This document shows positions 27,454 through 36,806 of a stretch of 64,000 nt of DNA, one piece after another; positions within the stretch are counted from its first letter, which is position 1; each line of letters begins with the position of its first letter. The stretch spans positions 124,001 to 188,000 of the forward strand of contig CALSAQ010000005.1 of assembly GCA_943372995.1 (NCBI GenBank), read 5' to 3'. The notes beneath the pieces were generated by a model. That model ran no database searches. It was not told the DNA's origin and saw nothing but the letters and a program-made list of their open reading frames with translations. The DNA comes from CAJBVG01 sp943372995. Its GTDB lineage: Bacteria; Bacteroidota; Bacteroidia; Sphingobacteriales; Sphingobacteriaceae. A program made the translations under genes and the position numbers.

Positions 27454-27488
27454 TAGTGACTAGTGAATAGTGACTGGTGAATAGTGAA
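27454..27488 (+). repeat. Heptad repeat array upstream of nuoH
   Basis: Five units of the tagtgac/tagtgaa/tggtgaa type between murI and nuoH. The array belongs to the same unit family as those at 8545, 46340 and 62237. Confidence 0.85.
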
Positions 27489-27523
27489 TGGGGGTATTCT
27501 TATTTGGTTAATATAATCTTCCA

Positions 27524-27571
27524 ATTACCACATTAACACATTCTCACATTAACACATTAACACATTAAAAA
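27524..27571 (+). repeat. Octamer repeat array after murI
   Basis: Six 8-base units (attaacac type, with attaccac, attctcac and a decayed last unit), ending two bases before the murI stop codon. It shares its gap with the heptad array at 27454-27488. Confidence 0.8.
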
Positions 27572-27572
27572 A

Positions 27573-28382
27573 CTATTTCCACAAATTTTTAAGCTCCAAA
27601 TGTATTTTCTCCTTAAAGAAAATCTTAGTGCTTTTTTCAAAGGATGGAGTAAAATCTGATACGTAAAAATGATGATCTCCATGTTTCTTATTTGCCAGAA
27701 GTTTCTTTTTACTAAGCACTTTTTTAACATACTCTGCAACAATTTCTGCTGAATCTAAAATGGTAATTTCACGTTGATAGAATTCAGAAATTTCTTTTTT
27801 GATTAAAGGATAGTGAGTGCAGGCTAACACAAGTGCATCAACTTTCTTTAACTTGGTTTTCGATAAATAAGAATTGATTATAGTTTTAGAAATATTATTA
27901 TTAAAAAATCCTTCTTCAATCATTGGTGCTAGCAACGGAGTTGCTAGCGACTCTACTGTTAAATCGGATTTCTTCTCTTTTATTTTTTTTGCATAAACGT
28001 TCGATTTAATAGTAGCCTTTGTACCAATTACACCTACTGATTTTAGTTTTTTATGAGAGATGATATAATCTACAGTAGGGTCAATAACATTAATCAAAGG
28101 GATTTTACCTTTAATCATGCTATTCAAATCGTCGAAACCTAATGAAGAGGCCGTGTTACATGCAATAACAATAGCTTTACAGTTTTGCTCCAATAAGAAT
28201 TGCCCAATTTTTAGAGAATAATACTTTATAGCTTCGGGCGATTTATCTCCATAAGGCATATGGGCTGTATCTCCGAAATAAATCAATTGTTCGTTAGGTA
28301 GTAAGTTATGAATGGCATTCGCAACGGTAAGTCCGCCGATACCCGAATCGAAAATGCCAATAGGTTGTTCAGCTTTAATCAT
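27573..28382 (-). CDS. murI: Glutamate racemase
   Basis: A 269-residue racemase. GIFDSGIGGLTVANAI (residues 8-23) carries the first catalytic region, VIACNTASS near residue 72 holds one catalytic Cys, and ALVLACTHYPLI near residue 185 holds the other. It makes D-glutamate for peptidoglycan. It is downstream of the bamA-skp genes on the same strand, but an intrinsic terminator ends directly before its ATG, leaving no room for an independent leader. Confidence 0.97.
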   Translation of the reverse strand: MIKAEQPIGIFDSGIGGLTVANAIHNLLPNEQLIYFGDTAHMPYGDKSPEAIKYYSLKIGQFLLEQNCKAIVIACNTASSLGFDDLNSMIKGKIPLINVIDPTVDYIISHKKLKSVGVIGTKATIKSNVYAKKIKEKKSDLTVESLATPLLAPMIEEGFFNNNISKTIINSYLSKTKLKKVDALVLACTHYPLIKKEISEFYQREITILDSAEIVAEYVKKVLSKKKLLANKKHGDHHFYVSDFTPSFEKSTKIFFKEKIHLELKNLWK

Positions 28383-28410
28383 AAAAAAAGTCGCCTTGTA
28401 TAGGCGACTT
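28383..28410 (-). terminator. Intrinsic terminator abutting the murI start codon
   Basis: Read on the minus strand: a perfect 9-bp stem (28402-28410 with 28388-28396), a 5-base loop, then a run of seven T ending one base before the murI ATG. It would end the bamA-skp transcript, or reduce the amount that reads into murI. Confidence 0.85.
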
Positions 28411-28439
28411 AAATATAAATATTTTTAATTTCTAAACGA

Positions 28440-29012
28440 TTATTTTTTAGGACCAGCTGGTTTTGGTGAATTTGTTGCTGGAGCTGGAGTTGTTGTAGAC
28501 ATACTAGCTAATTTCTTTTTCACCATATCCATCATGTCATCAGAAGCTTGTCCGTAAATAACGCTTCCTGCGCTAGTATCGAATACATAAGCATATCCTT
28601 TTTCTTTAGCCATTTCAACAATCACATCCTCTGTTTTTTTCAAGATTGGAGAATATAATTCTTCTTTCTTTTTAGATACAGACTCTTGAGCTGTTTGTTG
28701 AAACTCTTGAATACGTGTTTCTAAATCAGAAATTTCTTTCACCTTAGCTTCTTTAATCGGATCAGCCATAGTTGCCGATTGAGATTGGTATGCTTGTACC
28801 TTAGTTTGGTATTCGTTAGTCATCAATTTCAATTGAGCTTCCATTGATGTAGCGAATTCTTGTAATTTTTTGTCTGCTTCCTTTACTTCAGGTAAAGAAG
28901 ATAATAATTCAGCCGAATTAATATGTCCAAATTTTGCACCTTGTGCGTTCACTCCCACTGAAATTACAAGGGATACTAGTACTAAAATACTTAACTTATA
29001 AATCTTTCTCAT
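28440..29012 (-). CDS. OmpH/Skp-family periplasmic chaperone (second copy)
   Basis: A 190-residue secreted protein. The signal peptide ends SVGVNAQG near residue 24, and the family start AKFGHINSAELLSSLPEVKEAD follows. A long coiled-coil helix pair (residues about 40-130) and the conserved end GYAYVFDTSAGSVIYG complete it; the Ala/Pro-rich tail is low complexity. Skp trimers hold unfolded outer membrane proteins on their way to BamA. It follows its paralogue by 32 bases, both after bamA. Confidence 0.93.
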   Translation of the reverse strand: MRKIYKLSILVLVSLVISVGVNAQGAKFGHINSAELLSSLPEVKEADKKLQEFATSMEAQLKLMTNEYQTKVQAYQSQSATMADPIKEAKVKEISDLETRIQEFQQTAQESVSKKKEELYSPILKKTEDVIVEMAKEKGYAYVFDTSAGSVIYGQASDDMMDMVKKKLASMSTTTPAPATNSPKPAGPKK

Positions 29013-29044
29013 TTGTAAAATTTTGCGGCAATATACACTATTTA

Positions 29045-29626
29045 TTATTTCTTAGGAGCAGGTTTGTTGGTTTTTTCTGATTTTTCGTTGCTTTTTGCCC
29101 CAGAATAGTCTCCTGGCTTATATCCCAATGCCGATATGATATCGTTACTTTTATCAAGTTTAGAGCTTGTATACAACATGGTAGCATCACCCGACTTGTC
29201 GAAAATAACCCCATATGAGTATTGATCTGCATATTTATTTATTGCCTCGAATACTTTATCTTGGATAGGTTTAACCAATTCTTCTCTTTTCTTGTAGAGC
29301 TCACCTTGGTAGCCAAACTTCTGTTTTTGATATTCCTTTACCTGTTTTTCTTTATCAACAATTTCCTGTTCTCTTTTCGTACGCATTTCATCAGATAACA
29401 ATACTTGTTCAGCTTGATAAGATTTATACATCTTTTCAATAGCTGCATACCTAGTGTCTATCTCTTTTTGCCATTCTGCAGATAAATCATCTAATTGTGT
29501 TTGTGCCGATTTGTACTCTGGAATATGTTTTAAAATGTACTCTGTATCTACGAAGCAAAATTTAGTTTGAGCATTTGCGAATAATCCAATAAACACAAAG
29601 GCTAATAATAATGTAATTCTTTTCAT
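29045..29626 (-). CDS. OmpH/Skp-family periplasmic chaperone (first copy)
   Basis: A 193-residue Skp paralogue. The ATG at 29626 is chosen because it begins the signal peptide (MKRITLLLAFVFIGLFANAQ); an upstream TTG at 29644 would add six extra residues. The mature part starts TKFCFVDTEYILKHIPEYKSA, followed by coiled-coil and SYGVIFDKSGDATMLY. It has a Lys/Pro tail. The tandem Skp genes after bamA are a standard Bacteroidota arrangement. Confidence 0.93.
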   Translation of the reverse strand: MKRITLLLAFVFIGLFANAQTKFCFVDTEYILKHIPEYKSAQTQLDDLSAEWQKEIDTRYAAIEKMYKSYQAEQVLLSDEMRTKREQEIVDKEKQVKEYQKQKFGYQGELYKKREELVKPIQDKVFEAINKYADQYSYGVIFDKSGDATMLYTSSKLDKSNDIISALGYKPGDYSGAKSNEKSEKTNKPAPKK

Positions 29627-29683
29627 ATTAATCGTATTAATCAAAAATCAAACGTTTAATTACACTCTCTATTGTTTATAATT

Positions 29684-32179
29684 CTAGAACTGCTGTCCGA
29701 TAGAGAAGTGGAATTGCCCCCCACTAGCACCTGGGTCTCCAGGTATTTCATCTAAACCATAACCATAATCAAGCCCAAGTAATCCAAAGATTGGTAAGAA
29801 TATACGAACACCTGCGCCAATAGATCTTTTCATATTATTGTAAGGGTTGAAATTCTTAAAATCAGCGTATGTATTTCCAGCTTCAGCGAAAACCAATCCA
29901 AAGATTGTCGCCGATTGGTTCATGGTAATTGGATGTCTTAATTCTAAAGTAAACTTATTATAGATAGGTGCACCTAATGATCCATAATTCTGATTAGGAA
30001 CAATAGAATTATTCTGGTAACCTCTTAGTCCTATGATTTCAGAACCTCTTAAGAAATCGAATCCAGCTAATCCATCGCCCCCTAATTTGAATCTTTCGAA
30101 TGGAGAAACTCCAATATCATTGTTATAAAAACCTAAAAATCCGAATTGTGCTTTTGAATTAAGTACCAAATCACCTGCTAAACGAGTAAAGAATGAAGCA
30201 TCGAATTTCCATTTATGATATTCAATAAACTTATATTTTATCTCATTCGCTGCAGTAGTATAGTCGGTTTTACTAAACAACGAGAATGGTGGAGTTAATT
30301 GCAACGACAACGAAATATTAGAACCTGAACGCGGGTAAATCGGTTGATCTGTTGAGTTTCTTGAAATCACATTTGTTAAACTTATATTATGTGATTTACC
30401 TTTTGCAAATAAGAATCCTCCCCAATTACTTAAGTTATATTGCTGATAACTCACCGAATGATTCAACACAAAATAATCATCTGGTTTTTGAAGTCTCTTT
30501 CCTAAACTTACTGATGCTCCATTTATTTCAATCGATTGTCGTGAGCTATTTCCTTTTTCAAATCCATTAGATTGAGTAGTTCTAAAAATAGAAGCAGTAA
30601 AATAGTTTGGTTTTTTACCACCCAACCAAGGCTCAGAGAACGATAAACTATACGACTGATAATACAATCCATTAGTTTGTGCACGTATACTAAGTTTTTG
30701 CCCATCGCCAGTTGGCAAAGGATTAAATTTTCCCTGCAATGCATTTTTCATTGATAAGTTTGTTAGGCTTAATCCTAATGTACCCACAGCTCTACCACCA
30801 CCAAAACCACCTGATAACTCAATCTGATCAGAAGGACGTTCGATAACAGTATATTCAATATCTACAGTTCCTTTAACTGGATCGGGTTTAGGGTTAACTC
30901 CAATCTTTTCTGGATCGAAATATCCTAATTGCGAAAGCTCTCTATTAGTTCTAATAATTTCCGAACGTGAAAATTTCTGTCCAGGTTTAGTTCTAATCTC
31001 CCTCAGAATAACTTTATCGTTAGTCTTTTCATTACCTCTTACAGTAACTCTATCGATTGTTGCTTGAGGGCCTTCTCTCATGATCAAATCTAAATCAATA
31101 GTATCGTTGTATACTAACTTTTCTTGTTGATCAATATTAAAAAACAAATATCCATCATCTAGGTAAAGTGATGCTATATCTCTACCATTAGGATTCATCT
31201 CTAAACGAGTTTGCAATGTTTTTTTGTTATATACATCACCTTTTTTAATCGCTAATATTCCATTTAAAGTTTCAGTACTGTATTTAGTGTTACCGTAGAA
31301 ATTAATATTACCAAAGTAATACTTAGGACCTTCGTAAATATCCATCTCAACGATTAAGGATTTTTTATCACGGTCATAAACGGTATCTCTTACAATTTTT
31401 GCATCTCTATACCCCAATTCATTATAATAATCAATTACAGCTACTTTATCATCTTCATATTCTTTCGCTTGAAATTTAGAACTATTGAAGATTTTATACC
31501 AACCTCTTTCTTTCGTTTCTTTCATTAGTTTCTTTATTTTCTTAGAAGAAACATCTGCATTACCCTTTAGAATAATTTTTTCGATTTTTACTTTTTTATT
31601 TTTATCGATTTTAATCTTAAGCATTACAGAATTTAACATCACAGAATCTACACTCTCTATGATATCGATATTTGCATTGAGGTAGCCTTTTTCTGCATAA
31701 TACTTCTGTATAGAATTCTTGGTGTTATTAATTAAATTTTCGTTAACTACTTTTCCAGAAACTAATTTTATTCTCTCACGAATATCATCTGCTTCGGATT
31801 TCTTAATACCAGCAAAACTAAATCTCGATAAACGAGGGCGTTCTTTAAGTAGGATATCAAAAAAGATAAGTTGCCCATCTATTTTAGAAATATTTATTTG
31901 AATATCGTCAAACAGACCTTGTATCCATAGTTTCTTTATTGCTCCTGAAATTTTATCGCCAGGCACCTGAATTTTATCACCAACCTCTAGCCCTGTTAAT
32001 TTTATTAAGGCATAATTATCTAGGAATTTTATCCCAGAAACAGTAATCCCTCCAATCTCATACTCTTTAGGGCGGTTATAATCAAAAGTTATTTCGTCGT
32101 CGCCACCTATAGCAACCTGACTCCATGCTTGATTTTGGGCAATAATAAATACAAAAACTACTAATACTAATTTTTTCAT
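29684..32179 (-). CDS. bamA: Outer membrane protein assembly factor BamA
   Basis: An 831-residue Omp85 protein. The signal peptide ends QNQAWSQ, followed by five POTRA domains (about residues 35-430) and a C-terminal 16-strand barrel with the conserved GxGRAVGT-type lid region and the RGY/RGS loop (DFLRGSEIIGLRGYQNN). It ends with Phe (FSIGQQF), the usual outer membrane insertion signal. It folds and inserts beta-barrel proteins. It sits between uppS and the skp genes. Confidence 0.97.
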   Translation of the reverse strand: MKKLVLVVFVFIIAQNQAWSQVAIGGDDEITFDYNRPKEYEIGGITVSGIKFLDNYALIKLTGLEVGDKIQVPGDKISGAIKKLWIQGLFDDIQINISKIDGQLIFFDILLKERPRLSRFSFAGIKKSEADDIRERIKLVSGKVVNENLINNTKNSIQKYYAEKGYLNANIDIIESVDSVMLNSVMLKIKIDKNKKVKIEKIILKGNADVSSKKIKKLMKETKERGWYKIFNSSKFQAKEYEDDKVAVIDYYNELGYRDAKIVRDTVYDRDKKSLIVEMDIYEGPKYYFGNINFYGNTKYSTETLNGILAIKKGDVYNKKTLQTRLEMNPNGRDIASLYLDDGYLFFNIDQQEKLVYNDTIDLDLIMREGPQATIDRVTVRGNEKTNDKVILREIRTKPGQKFSRSEIIRTNRELSQLGYFDPEKIGVNPKPDPVKGTVDIEYTVIERPSDQIELSGGFGGGRAVGTLGLSLTNLSMKNALQGKFNPLPTGDGQKLSIRAQTNGLYYQSYSLSFSEPWLGGKKPNYFTASIFRTTQSNGFEKGNSSRQSIEINGASVSLGKRLQKPDDYFVLNHSVSYQQYNLSNWGGFLFAKGKSHNISLTNVISRNSTDQPIYPRSGSNISLSLQLTPPFSLFSKTDYTTAANEIKYKFIEYHKWKFDASFFTRLAGDLVLNSKAQFGFLGFYNNDIGVSPFERFKLGGDGLAGFDFLRGSEIIGLRGYQNNSIVPNQNYGSLGAPIYNKFTLELRHPITMNQSATIFGLVFAEAGNTYADFKNFNPYNNMKRSIGAGVRIFLPIFGLLGLDYGYGLDEIPGDPGASGGQFHFSIGQQF

Positions 32180-32187
32180 GCGCTTTG

Positions 32188-32931
32188 TTAGGCCTTTACT
32201 TGTTCACTTGTTTTTCCGAAACGACGTTCTCTCGATTGATAATCGATAATCGCTTCACATAAATCTTCCTTCCTGAAATCAGGCCATAATTTATCAGTAA
32301 AATAAAATTCAGAATAAGCAATTTGCCATAATAGGAAATTACTTATGCGGTGCTCTCCACTTGTTCTTATGAGTAATTCGGGATCAGGTATTCCTGCAGT
32401 AGTTAAGAAATTATCTAAAGTAGCATCAGTTATTTCATCTAGGTTTAATTTCCCGTCCTTCACTTCTTGAGCTATGTTTTTAACTGCTTGAGTAATTTCC
32501 CATTTAGATGAATAGCTCAATGCCAAGTGTAATGTCATTCGGGTATTATTTTTTGTTTTTTCCATTGCTTCTTGAAGTTCTCTATAACAAGAAGAAGGAA
32601 GTGATTTTAAATCACCAATTGCATTTAAACGAATATTATTTTCCATTAATGTTTTGGTTTCTTTATTTATGGTTGAAACCAACAATTCCATTAATGCGTT
32701 CACTTCAAACTTTGGTCTGTTCCAATTCTCTGTAGAAAAAGCATAAAGTGTGAGGTGTTTAATGCCGATTTCTGCGGCACTCTCTACTGTATCGCGTACT
32801 GCTTTTACACCATTTTGGTGACCAAATACTCTTAATTTTCCTTTTTCCTTAGCCCAACGACCATTACCATCCATAATAATGGCTATGTGTTGGGGTAAAT
32901 TTTCTTTATTAATATTTTCTACTAAACTCAT
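32188..32931 (-). CDS. uppS: Undecaprenyl diphosphate synthase (cis-isoprenyl transferase)
   Basis: A 247-residue enzyme. Catalytic Asp21 is in IIMDGNGRWAKEKG, and FSTENWNRP and the C-terminal RTSGEHRISNFLLWQ with YSEFYF are the substrate-binding motifs. It makes the C55 lipid carrier for peptidoglycan and surface polysaccharide. Its ATG overlaps the DUF6089 stop by 4 bases, and bamA follows after 8 bases. Confidence 0.97.
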   Translation of the reverse strand: MSLVENINKENLPQHIAIIMDGNGRWAKEKGKLRVFGHQNGVKAVRDTVESAAEIGIKHLTLYAFSTENWNRPKFEVNALMELLVSTINKETKTLMENNIRLNAIGDLKSLPSSCYRELQEAMEKTKNNTRMTLHLALSYSSKWEITQAVKNIAQEVKDGKLNLDEITDATLDNFLTTAGIPDPELLIRTSGEHRISNFLLWQIAYSEFYFTDKLWPDFRKEDLCEAIIDYQSRERRFGKTSEQVKA

Positions 32932-33764
32932 CTGTAAATACTAAGGTTAGGACATTTTATGGGTGTCAATGTATACGATATGGTAATTCCTGCAAACATA
33001 TAAAAATCTCTTCTACTCGCGTCACCCCTTTGTGTATATGCTTCGCCTAAATTTACTCCATTGTTAATTTCACCAGACCTATCCGACAGTTGTGCTGCTA
33101 ATATGCCATTTTCATTTGTTAAAACGGTTTTATCCACATAATTTTTACTCACATCATCTAAATAATCTGTAAAAGTATTTCGATAACCTAATTCTATCCC
33201 AAAATTAAAATTATCGAAAACATTATATTTCATTCCGACACCAAACGGAACGGCCAAGTTCATATTGCTATATTTTGGTGTTTTATTGATAGATGTCCCC
33301 TGCCCTTCGGTACCTAATTCTCTGAGTTTATATGTATTTCCTTGATATTCAGCAGTTGGGTCGAACATAAAGCCTGCTATTCCTACAAAAACATAGGTTG
33401 TAAATTTTTCTTTACCTGAGCCTGGAGTAAATGGAAAAAAGTAATACTCGTAGTTCAATGCAAGTTCTGTAATATTACTTTTAAAACTCAGATTTCTAGA
33501 TCTTTCGAAATCTGTATTCGCATTAGCATCGTCTCCTTTTATTCCCCCAACTGTAAAACCGAGTTTTAACCCACTATATGGGGTAAAAGCATAACGAATG
33601 TTAAGTGCTGCACCTGGGTTGGTAAAATTTAATGGATTGTTTCTATTTAGATCCCCCATATAGCCCATTGCACCCACATTAACACCGAATTCCCATTCTT
33701 GGGCTTTAAGATGCTGTGAACAAAATAATAATACAACTGCTATAGAGCTACAGATTAATCTCAT
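32928..33764 (-). CDS. DUF6089-family outer membrane beta-barrel protein
   Basis: A 278-residue protein with a signal peptide (ends CSQHLKAQ, about residue 21) and a strand-rich barrel: EFGVNVGAMGYMGDLN, then LNIRYAFTPYSGLKLGFTVGG, then MKYNVFDNFNFGIELGYRNTFTDYLDDVS. The DUF6089 family is almost always located between nadK and uppS in Bacteroidota, as here. Its molecular function is unknown; the context suggests a link to outer membrane biogenesis. Confidence 0.85.
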   Translation of the reverse strand: MRLICSSIAVVLLFCSQHLKAQEWEFGVNVGAMGYMGDLNRNNPLNFTNPGAALNIRYAFTPYSGLKLGFTVGGIKGDDANANTDFERSRNLSFKSNITELALNYEYYFFPFTPGSGKEKFTTYVFVGIAGFMFDPTAEYQGNTYKLRELGTEGQGTSINKTPKYSNMNLAVPFGVGMKYNVFDNFNFGIELGYRNTFTDYLDDVSKNYVDKTVLTNENGILAAQLSDRSGEINNGVNLGEAYTQRGDASRRDFYMFAGITISYTLTPIKCPNLSIYR

Positions 33765-33800
33765 GAATTTTAAAAAGATGCGCTAAAATAAGGAAATAGA

Positions 33801-34676
33801 TTAATTTCTGGTATCTAAGCCCCACATTAGCTTGTTTCTTAACGTGCCTAAGTAGTTTTCAGTACTTAATCGGATTAAATTTAATTGAAAAGCCTCTTTT
33901 CTAACGGCTAGTTGTGTGTGGGTATCAAGTGTTTCGGTTCTGGAATCGAGGGTGGCTAAATAATGTGCACTTCTTCCTTCTACTTCAAAAGTAATCACTT
34001 GATTATCGGAAATAATTATAGGTCTTACATTTAAGTTATGCGGAGAGATTGGGGTAATCACAAAATTTTCAGAATTAGGGAAAATTATTGGGCCACCACA
34101 ACTTAAAGAATAACCTGTTGAACCTGTAGGGGTAGCTAATATCAATCCATCTGCCCAATAAGAATTTAAAAATTCTCCATTAAGGTAAGTATGAATAATA
34201 ATCATTGAAGAGGTGTCTTTTTTGTGGATTGTAACTTCATTCAATCCATAATTAACTCCAGAAAACAATTCTTTGTCTGATTCTAAACGAATTAATGAGC
34301 GCTTATCAAGAGTAAAGTGTCCCCTCATTAAACTATCTACTGCAGTTTTAATTTCTTGTTTAGCAATACTAGCTAGGAAACCCAATCGTCCCATATTAAT
34401 TCCTATGATTGGAATCCCAGAATCTCGTACTAGTGTTACGGTGTCAAGTAAAGTACCGTCTCCACCAACGCTAATCATGTAACGGATATCAGTTAGTTCA
34501 TCGTGTCTGCTAAACACATTTACATTATTCGGTAATTTTACACGAGGTACTAGGTAGGCATGAAATGCAGAATATATAACCAATTCCACCTGATTCTCTA
34601 CTAGGCAGTCGATAAGTTGCTGAACATATACTACTGCAGTATCGTTGAACTTCCTACCGTATATTGCTACTTTCAT
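33801..34676 (-). CDS. nadK: NAD kinase
   Basis: A 291-residue kinase. GGDGTLLD lies at residues 71-78, NEVTIHK in the middle, and TPTGSTGYSLSCGG binds NAD. It phosphorylates NAD+ to NADP+. It starts 2 bases after the CBS protein gene and belongs to the conserved CBS-nadK-DUF6089-uppS-bamA order. Confidence 0.97.
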   Translation of the reverse strand: MKVAIYGRKFNDTAVVYVQQLIDCLVENQVELVIYSAFHAYLVPRVKLPNNVNVFSRHDELTDIRYMISVGGDGTLLDTVTLVRDSGIPIIGINMGRLGFLASIAKQEIKTAVDSLMRGHFTLDKRSLIRLESDKELFSGVNYGLNEVTIHKKDTSSMIIIHTYLNGEFLNSYWADGLILATPTGSTGYSLSCGGPIIFPNSENFVITPISPHNLNVRPIIISDNQVITFEVEGRSAHYLATLDSRTETLDTHTQLAVRKEAFQLNLIRLSTENYLGTLRNKLMWGLDTRN

Positions 34677-34678
34677 GA

Positions 34679-35341
34679 TTAGATATTTAAGTATTTCATG
34701 AATGAATCAAAACGATCCATTGTATCGTCGTTGTCGAGTTTTTGTTGATAGAAACTATGTGCGATATAATTAAAACGTTGAAATGTTTGTATAATACCAC
34801 TCACATCTTCTTTATCAACCTTTAACGTAACTACTAGTTTTGTAGAATCTTGACTAGAGCTTACGTAAGAGCTAAGTATATGTGCATCATTTGATTCTAC
34901 GATTCTTGCAATTTCAGATAAAGAGTAATTATGTTGAGCTACTTCTAGCACAATAATAGAACCAGGGCTCGCTAAAGCTGTAATCTCAGCAAAATAATTA
35001 ATCATGGTATTGATGGAAATCATACCAATATAATTTTCCTTATCGTCGAGCACGGGAACAACAGTGAGTTTCTGATCGGCCATAAGCTTCATAGCATCAT
35101 AGATATGTTGCCAACCATGAATATATGCTTGATGTAAACTCAAGGCGTGACTTCCTATTGGCTCTCCAGGATTCTCCATCTCAATAATATCGTCTTCAGA
35201 TAATAGTCCTAAAAATTGCACATTGTTTACAATGGGTAAATGAGACACTTTGAAATCCGACATCAATACCAATGCCCTGTCTCCTGTATCAGAAGTTTTC
35301 AAGGGTGGAATTAAATCGTTTATTAGTTCAGCGCTTAACAT
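34679..35341 (-). CDS. CBS-domain protein with C-terminal ACT-like region
   Basis: A 220-residue soluble protein. Two CBS motifs occupy residues about 1-125 (LPIVNNVQFLGLLSEDDI and VVPVLDDKENYIGMISINT). A C-terminal region (GSIIVLEVAQHNYSLSEIARIVESNDAHI, then TKLVVTLKVDKED) resembles an ACT-like ligand-binding fold. It probably senses a nucleotide or amino acid; the target is unknown. Its fixed place before nadK across Bacteroidota suggests a related regulatory role. Confidence 0.85.
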   Translation of the reverse strand: MLSAELINDLIPPLKTSDTGDRALVLMSDFKVSHLPIVNNVQFLGLLSEDDIIEMENPGEPIGSHALSLHQAYIHGWQHIYDAMKLMADQKLTVVPVLDDKENYIGMISINTMINYFAEITALASPGSIIVLEVAQHNYSLSEIARIVESNDAHILSSYVSSSQDSTKLVVTLKVDKEDVSGIIQTFQRFNYIAHSFYQQKLDNDDTMDRFDSFMKYLNI

Positions 35342-35371
35342 AGTGTTGTTGTTTTCAGTGAAACAACATAT

Positions 35372-36136
35372 TTATTTTTGATAAAGTTTATCTAAAAATT
35401 TATCTAAGATTTCATTGAATTCTTCTGGGCGTTCCATCATTGCAGCGTGTCCACATTTATCAATGTAGGTTAGCTCTGAATTAGGGAATAAACTGTGAAA
35501 CTCTTCCGCTGCTTCTGGTGGAGTAATGGTATCATTCTTCCCCCAAATTAACGAAACTGGTATAGTAATTTTAGGTATTTCTTTTCTTAGATTATGTCTG
35601 ATTGCCGATTTAGCCATCGATAATATCCTAAGAATTTTACTTCTATTATTAACTATTTCAAACACCTCATCAACCAACTCTTTAGTGGCTGTTTTGGGAT
35701 CATAAAAGGTATATTCTACTCTTTCTCTGATATAATTATAATCTTCTCTTCTAGGATAAGTTCCACCCATACCTTCTTCGTATAAGCCAGAACTACCAGT
35801 TAACATCATTGAATGTACTCTTTCTGGGTGAGTAAGGGTATATACTAATGCCACATGACCACCTAGTGAATTACCGAGCAGGGTTACTTTATCGTATTTT
35901 TTATATTCAACAAACTTATGAATGAATTTTGCTAGGGCGTCTACATTAGCACCTAGTAATGGCAAGTCATAGATTGGCATCAAAGGAATAACCACTTTGT
36001 ATTTTGGTGAAAATTTAGCACATACATACTCCCAATTACTCAAGGCTCCAAAAAGGCCATGCAATAATAAAAGTACGGGCCCTTCTCCCTCCTCTACAAA
36101 GCTAAATCCATTATCTTTCTTTACGGTCAAACCCAT
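35372..36136 (-). CDS. Alpha/beta hydrolase
   Basis: A 254-residue alpha/beta hydrolase. The oxyanion region is LLLHGLFGALSNW, the nucleophile elbow is GNSLGG (Ser near residue 95), a late Asp lies in WGKNDTITP, and the catalytic His in KCGHAAMMERPEEF. The triad is complete. The substrate cannot be read from sequence. It lies 30 bases upstream of the CBS protein gene on the same strand. Confidence 0.9.
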   Translation of the reverse strand: MGLTVKKDNGFSFVEEGEGPVLLLLHGLFGALSNWEYVCAKFSPKYKVVIPLMPIYDLPLLGANVDALAKFIHKFVEYKKYDKVTLLGNSLGGHVALVYTLTHPERVHSMMLTGSSGLYEEGMGGTYPRREDYNYIRERVEYTFYDPKTATKELVDEVFEIVNNRSKILRILSMAKSAIRHNLRKEIPKITIPVSLIWGKNDTITPPEAAEEFHSLFPNSELTYIDKCGHAAMMERPEEFNEILDKFLDKLYQK

Positions 36137-36215
36137 GATTTGATTCTTATTTCTGCTAAAATATAAAATTTCATATGCAGAATCTTAATTTAATAGATAT
36201 AAAAATAGATTTTTT

Positions 36216-36806
36216 TCAACAAAATGCACTAAAATCCTTAATTGTCTGAAAATGAGCCAGCCAATTTCTTATAATTTGAGGACCATTTTCAGACATTATA
36301 GATTCGGGATGAAATTGAACTGCCCAAATCAATTTATTCTGATGTGCAAAAGCCATTAATTCCTGATCTTCAGTATGAGCAGTAGCGATTAATTCCTCTG
36401 GTAAACTCTCTACTACTAAAGAGTGATACCTCATCATCTCCGCATCATTAGGAACATTATTGAACATCGGATGATTATAATGTTTTAGTAATGATGTTTT
36501 TCCGTGCATAGGTTTCAATGCTCTTACTAGCTTGGCGCCATAGTGCAAAGCTATGGCTTGATGTCCGAGGCAAACTCCTAACATTGGTACCTTATCAACA
36601 TAATAATCGATAAGCTGCATTAAAATACCAGACTGCTCGGGGCGACCAGGACCTGGTGAAATAAGAATAGCTTGAGGGTTAAATTGAATGATCTCTTCTA
36701 AAGTATATTCATCGTTCCTTACCACTTTAACTTCCAGATTTAGTTGCTTAATTAAATCTAACAGGTTATAAGTAAAGGAGTCGTAATTATCGAAGAGTAA
36801 AATCAC
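36216..36806 (-). CDS. pabA: Anthranilate/aminodeoxychorismate synthase glutamine amidotransferase subunit
   Basis: A 196-residue class I glutamine amidotransferase. The nucleophile Cys79 is in GVCLGHQAIA, with the His/Glu pair in QFHPESI near the C-terminus; SPGPGRPEQSG is typical of TrpG/PabA. It supplies ammonia to a chorismate-using partner absent from this window, so trpG and pabA cannot be separated. The start is GTG, overlapping the yqeY TAG by one base (TAGTG), which implies coupled translation. Confidence 0.9.
   Translation of the reverse strand: MILLFDNYDSFTYNLLDLIKQLNLEVKVVRNDEYTLEEIIQFNPQAILISPGPGRPEQSGILMQLIDYYVDKVPMLGVCLGHQAIALHYGAKLVRALKPMHGKTSLLKHYNHPMFNNVPNDAEMMRYHSLVVESLPEELIATAHTEDQELMAFAHQNKLIWAVQFHPESIMSENGPQIIRNWLAHFQTIKDFSAFC

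Noticed and set aside
29038..29232. Minus-strand 64-codon frame
   Set aside because: It overlaps the first skp gene in another frame and has no family features.
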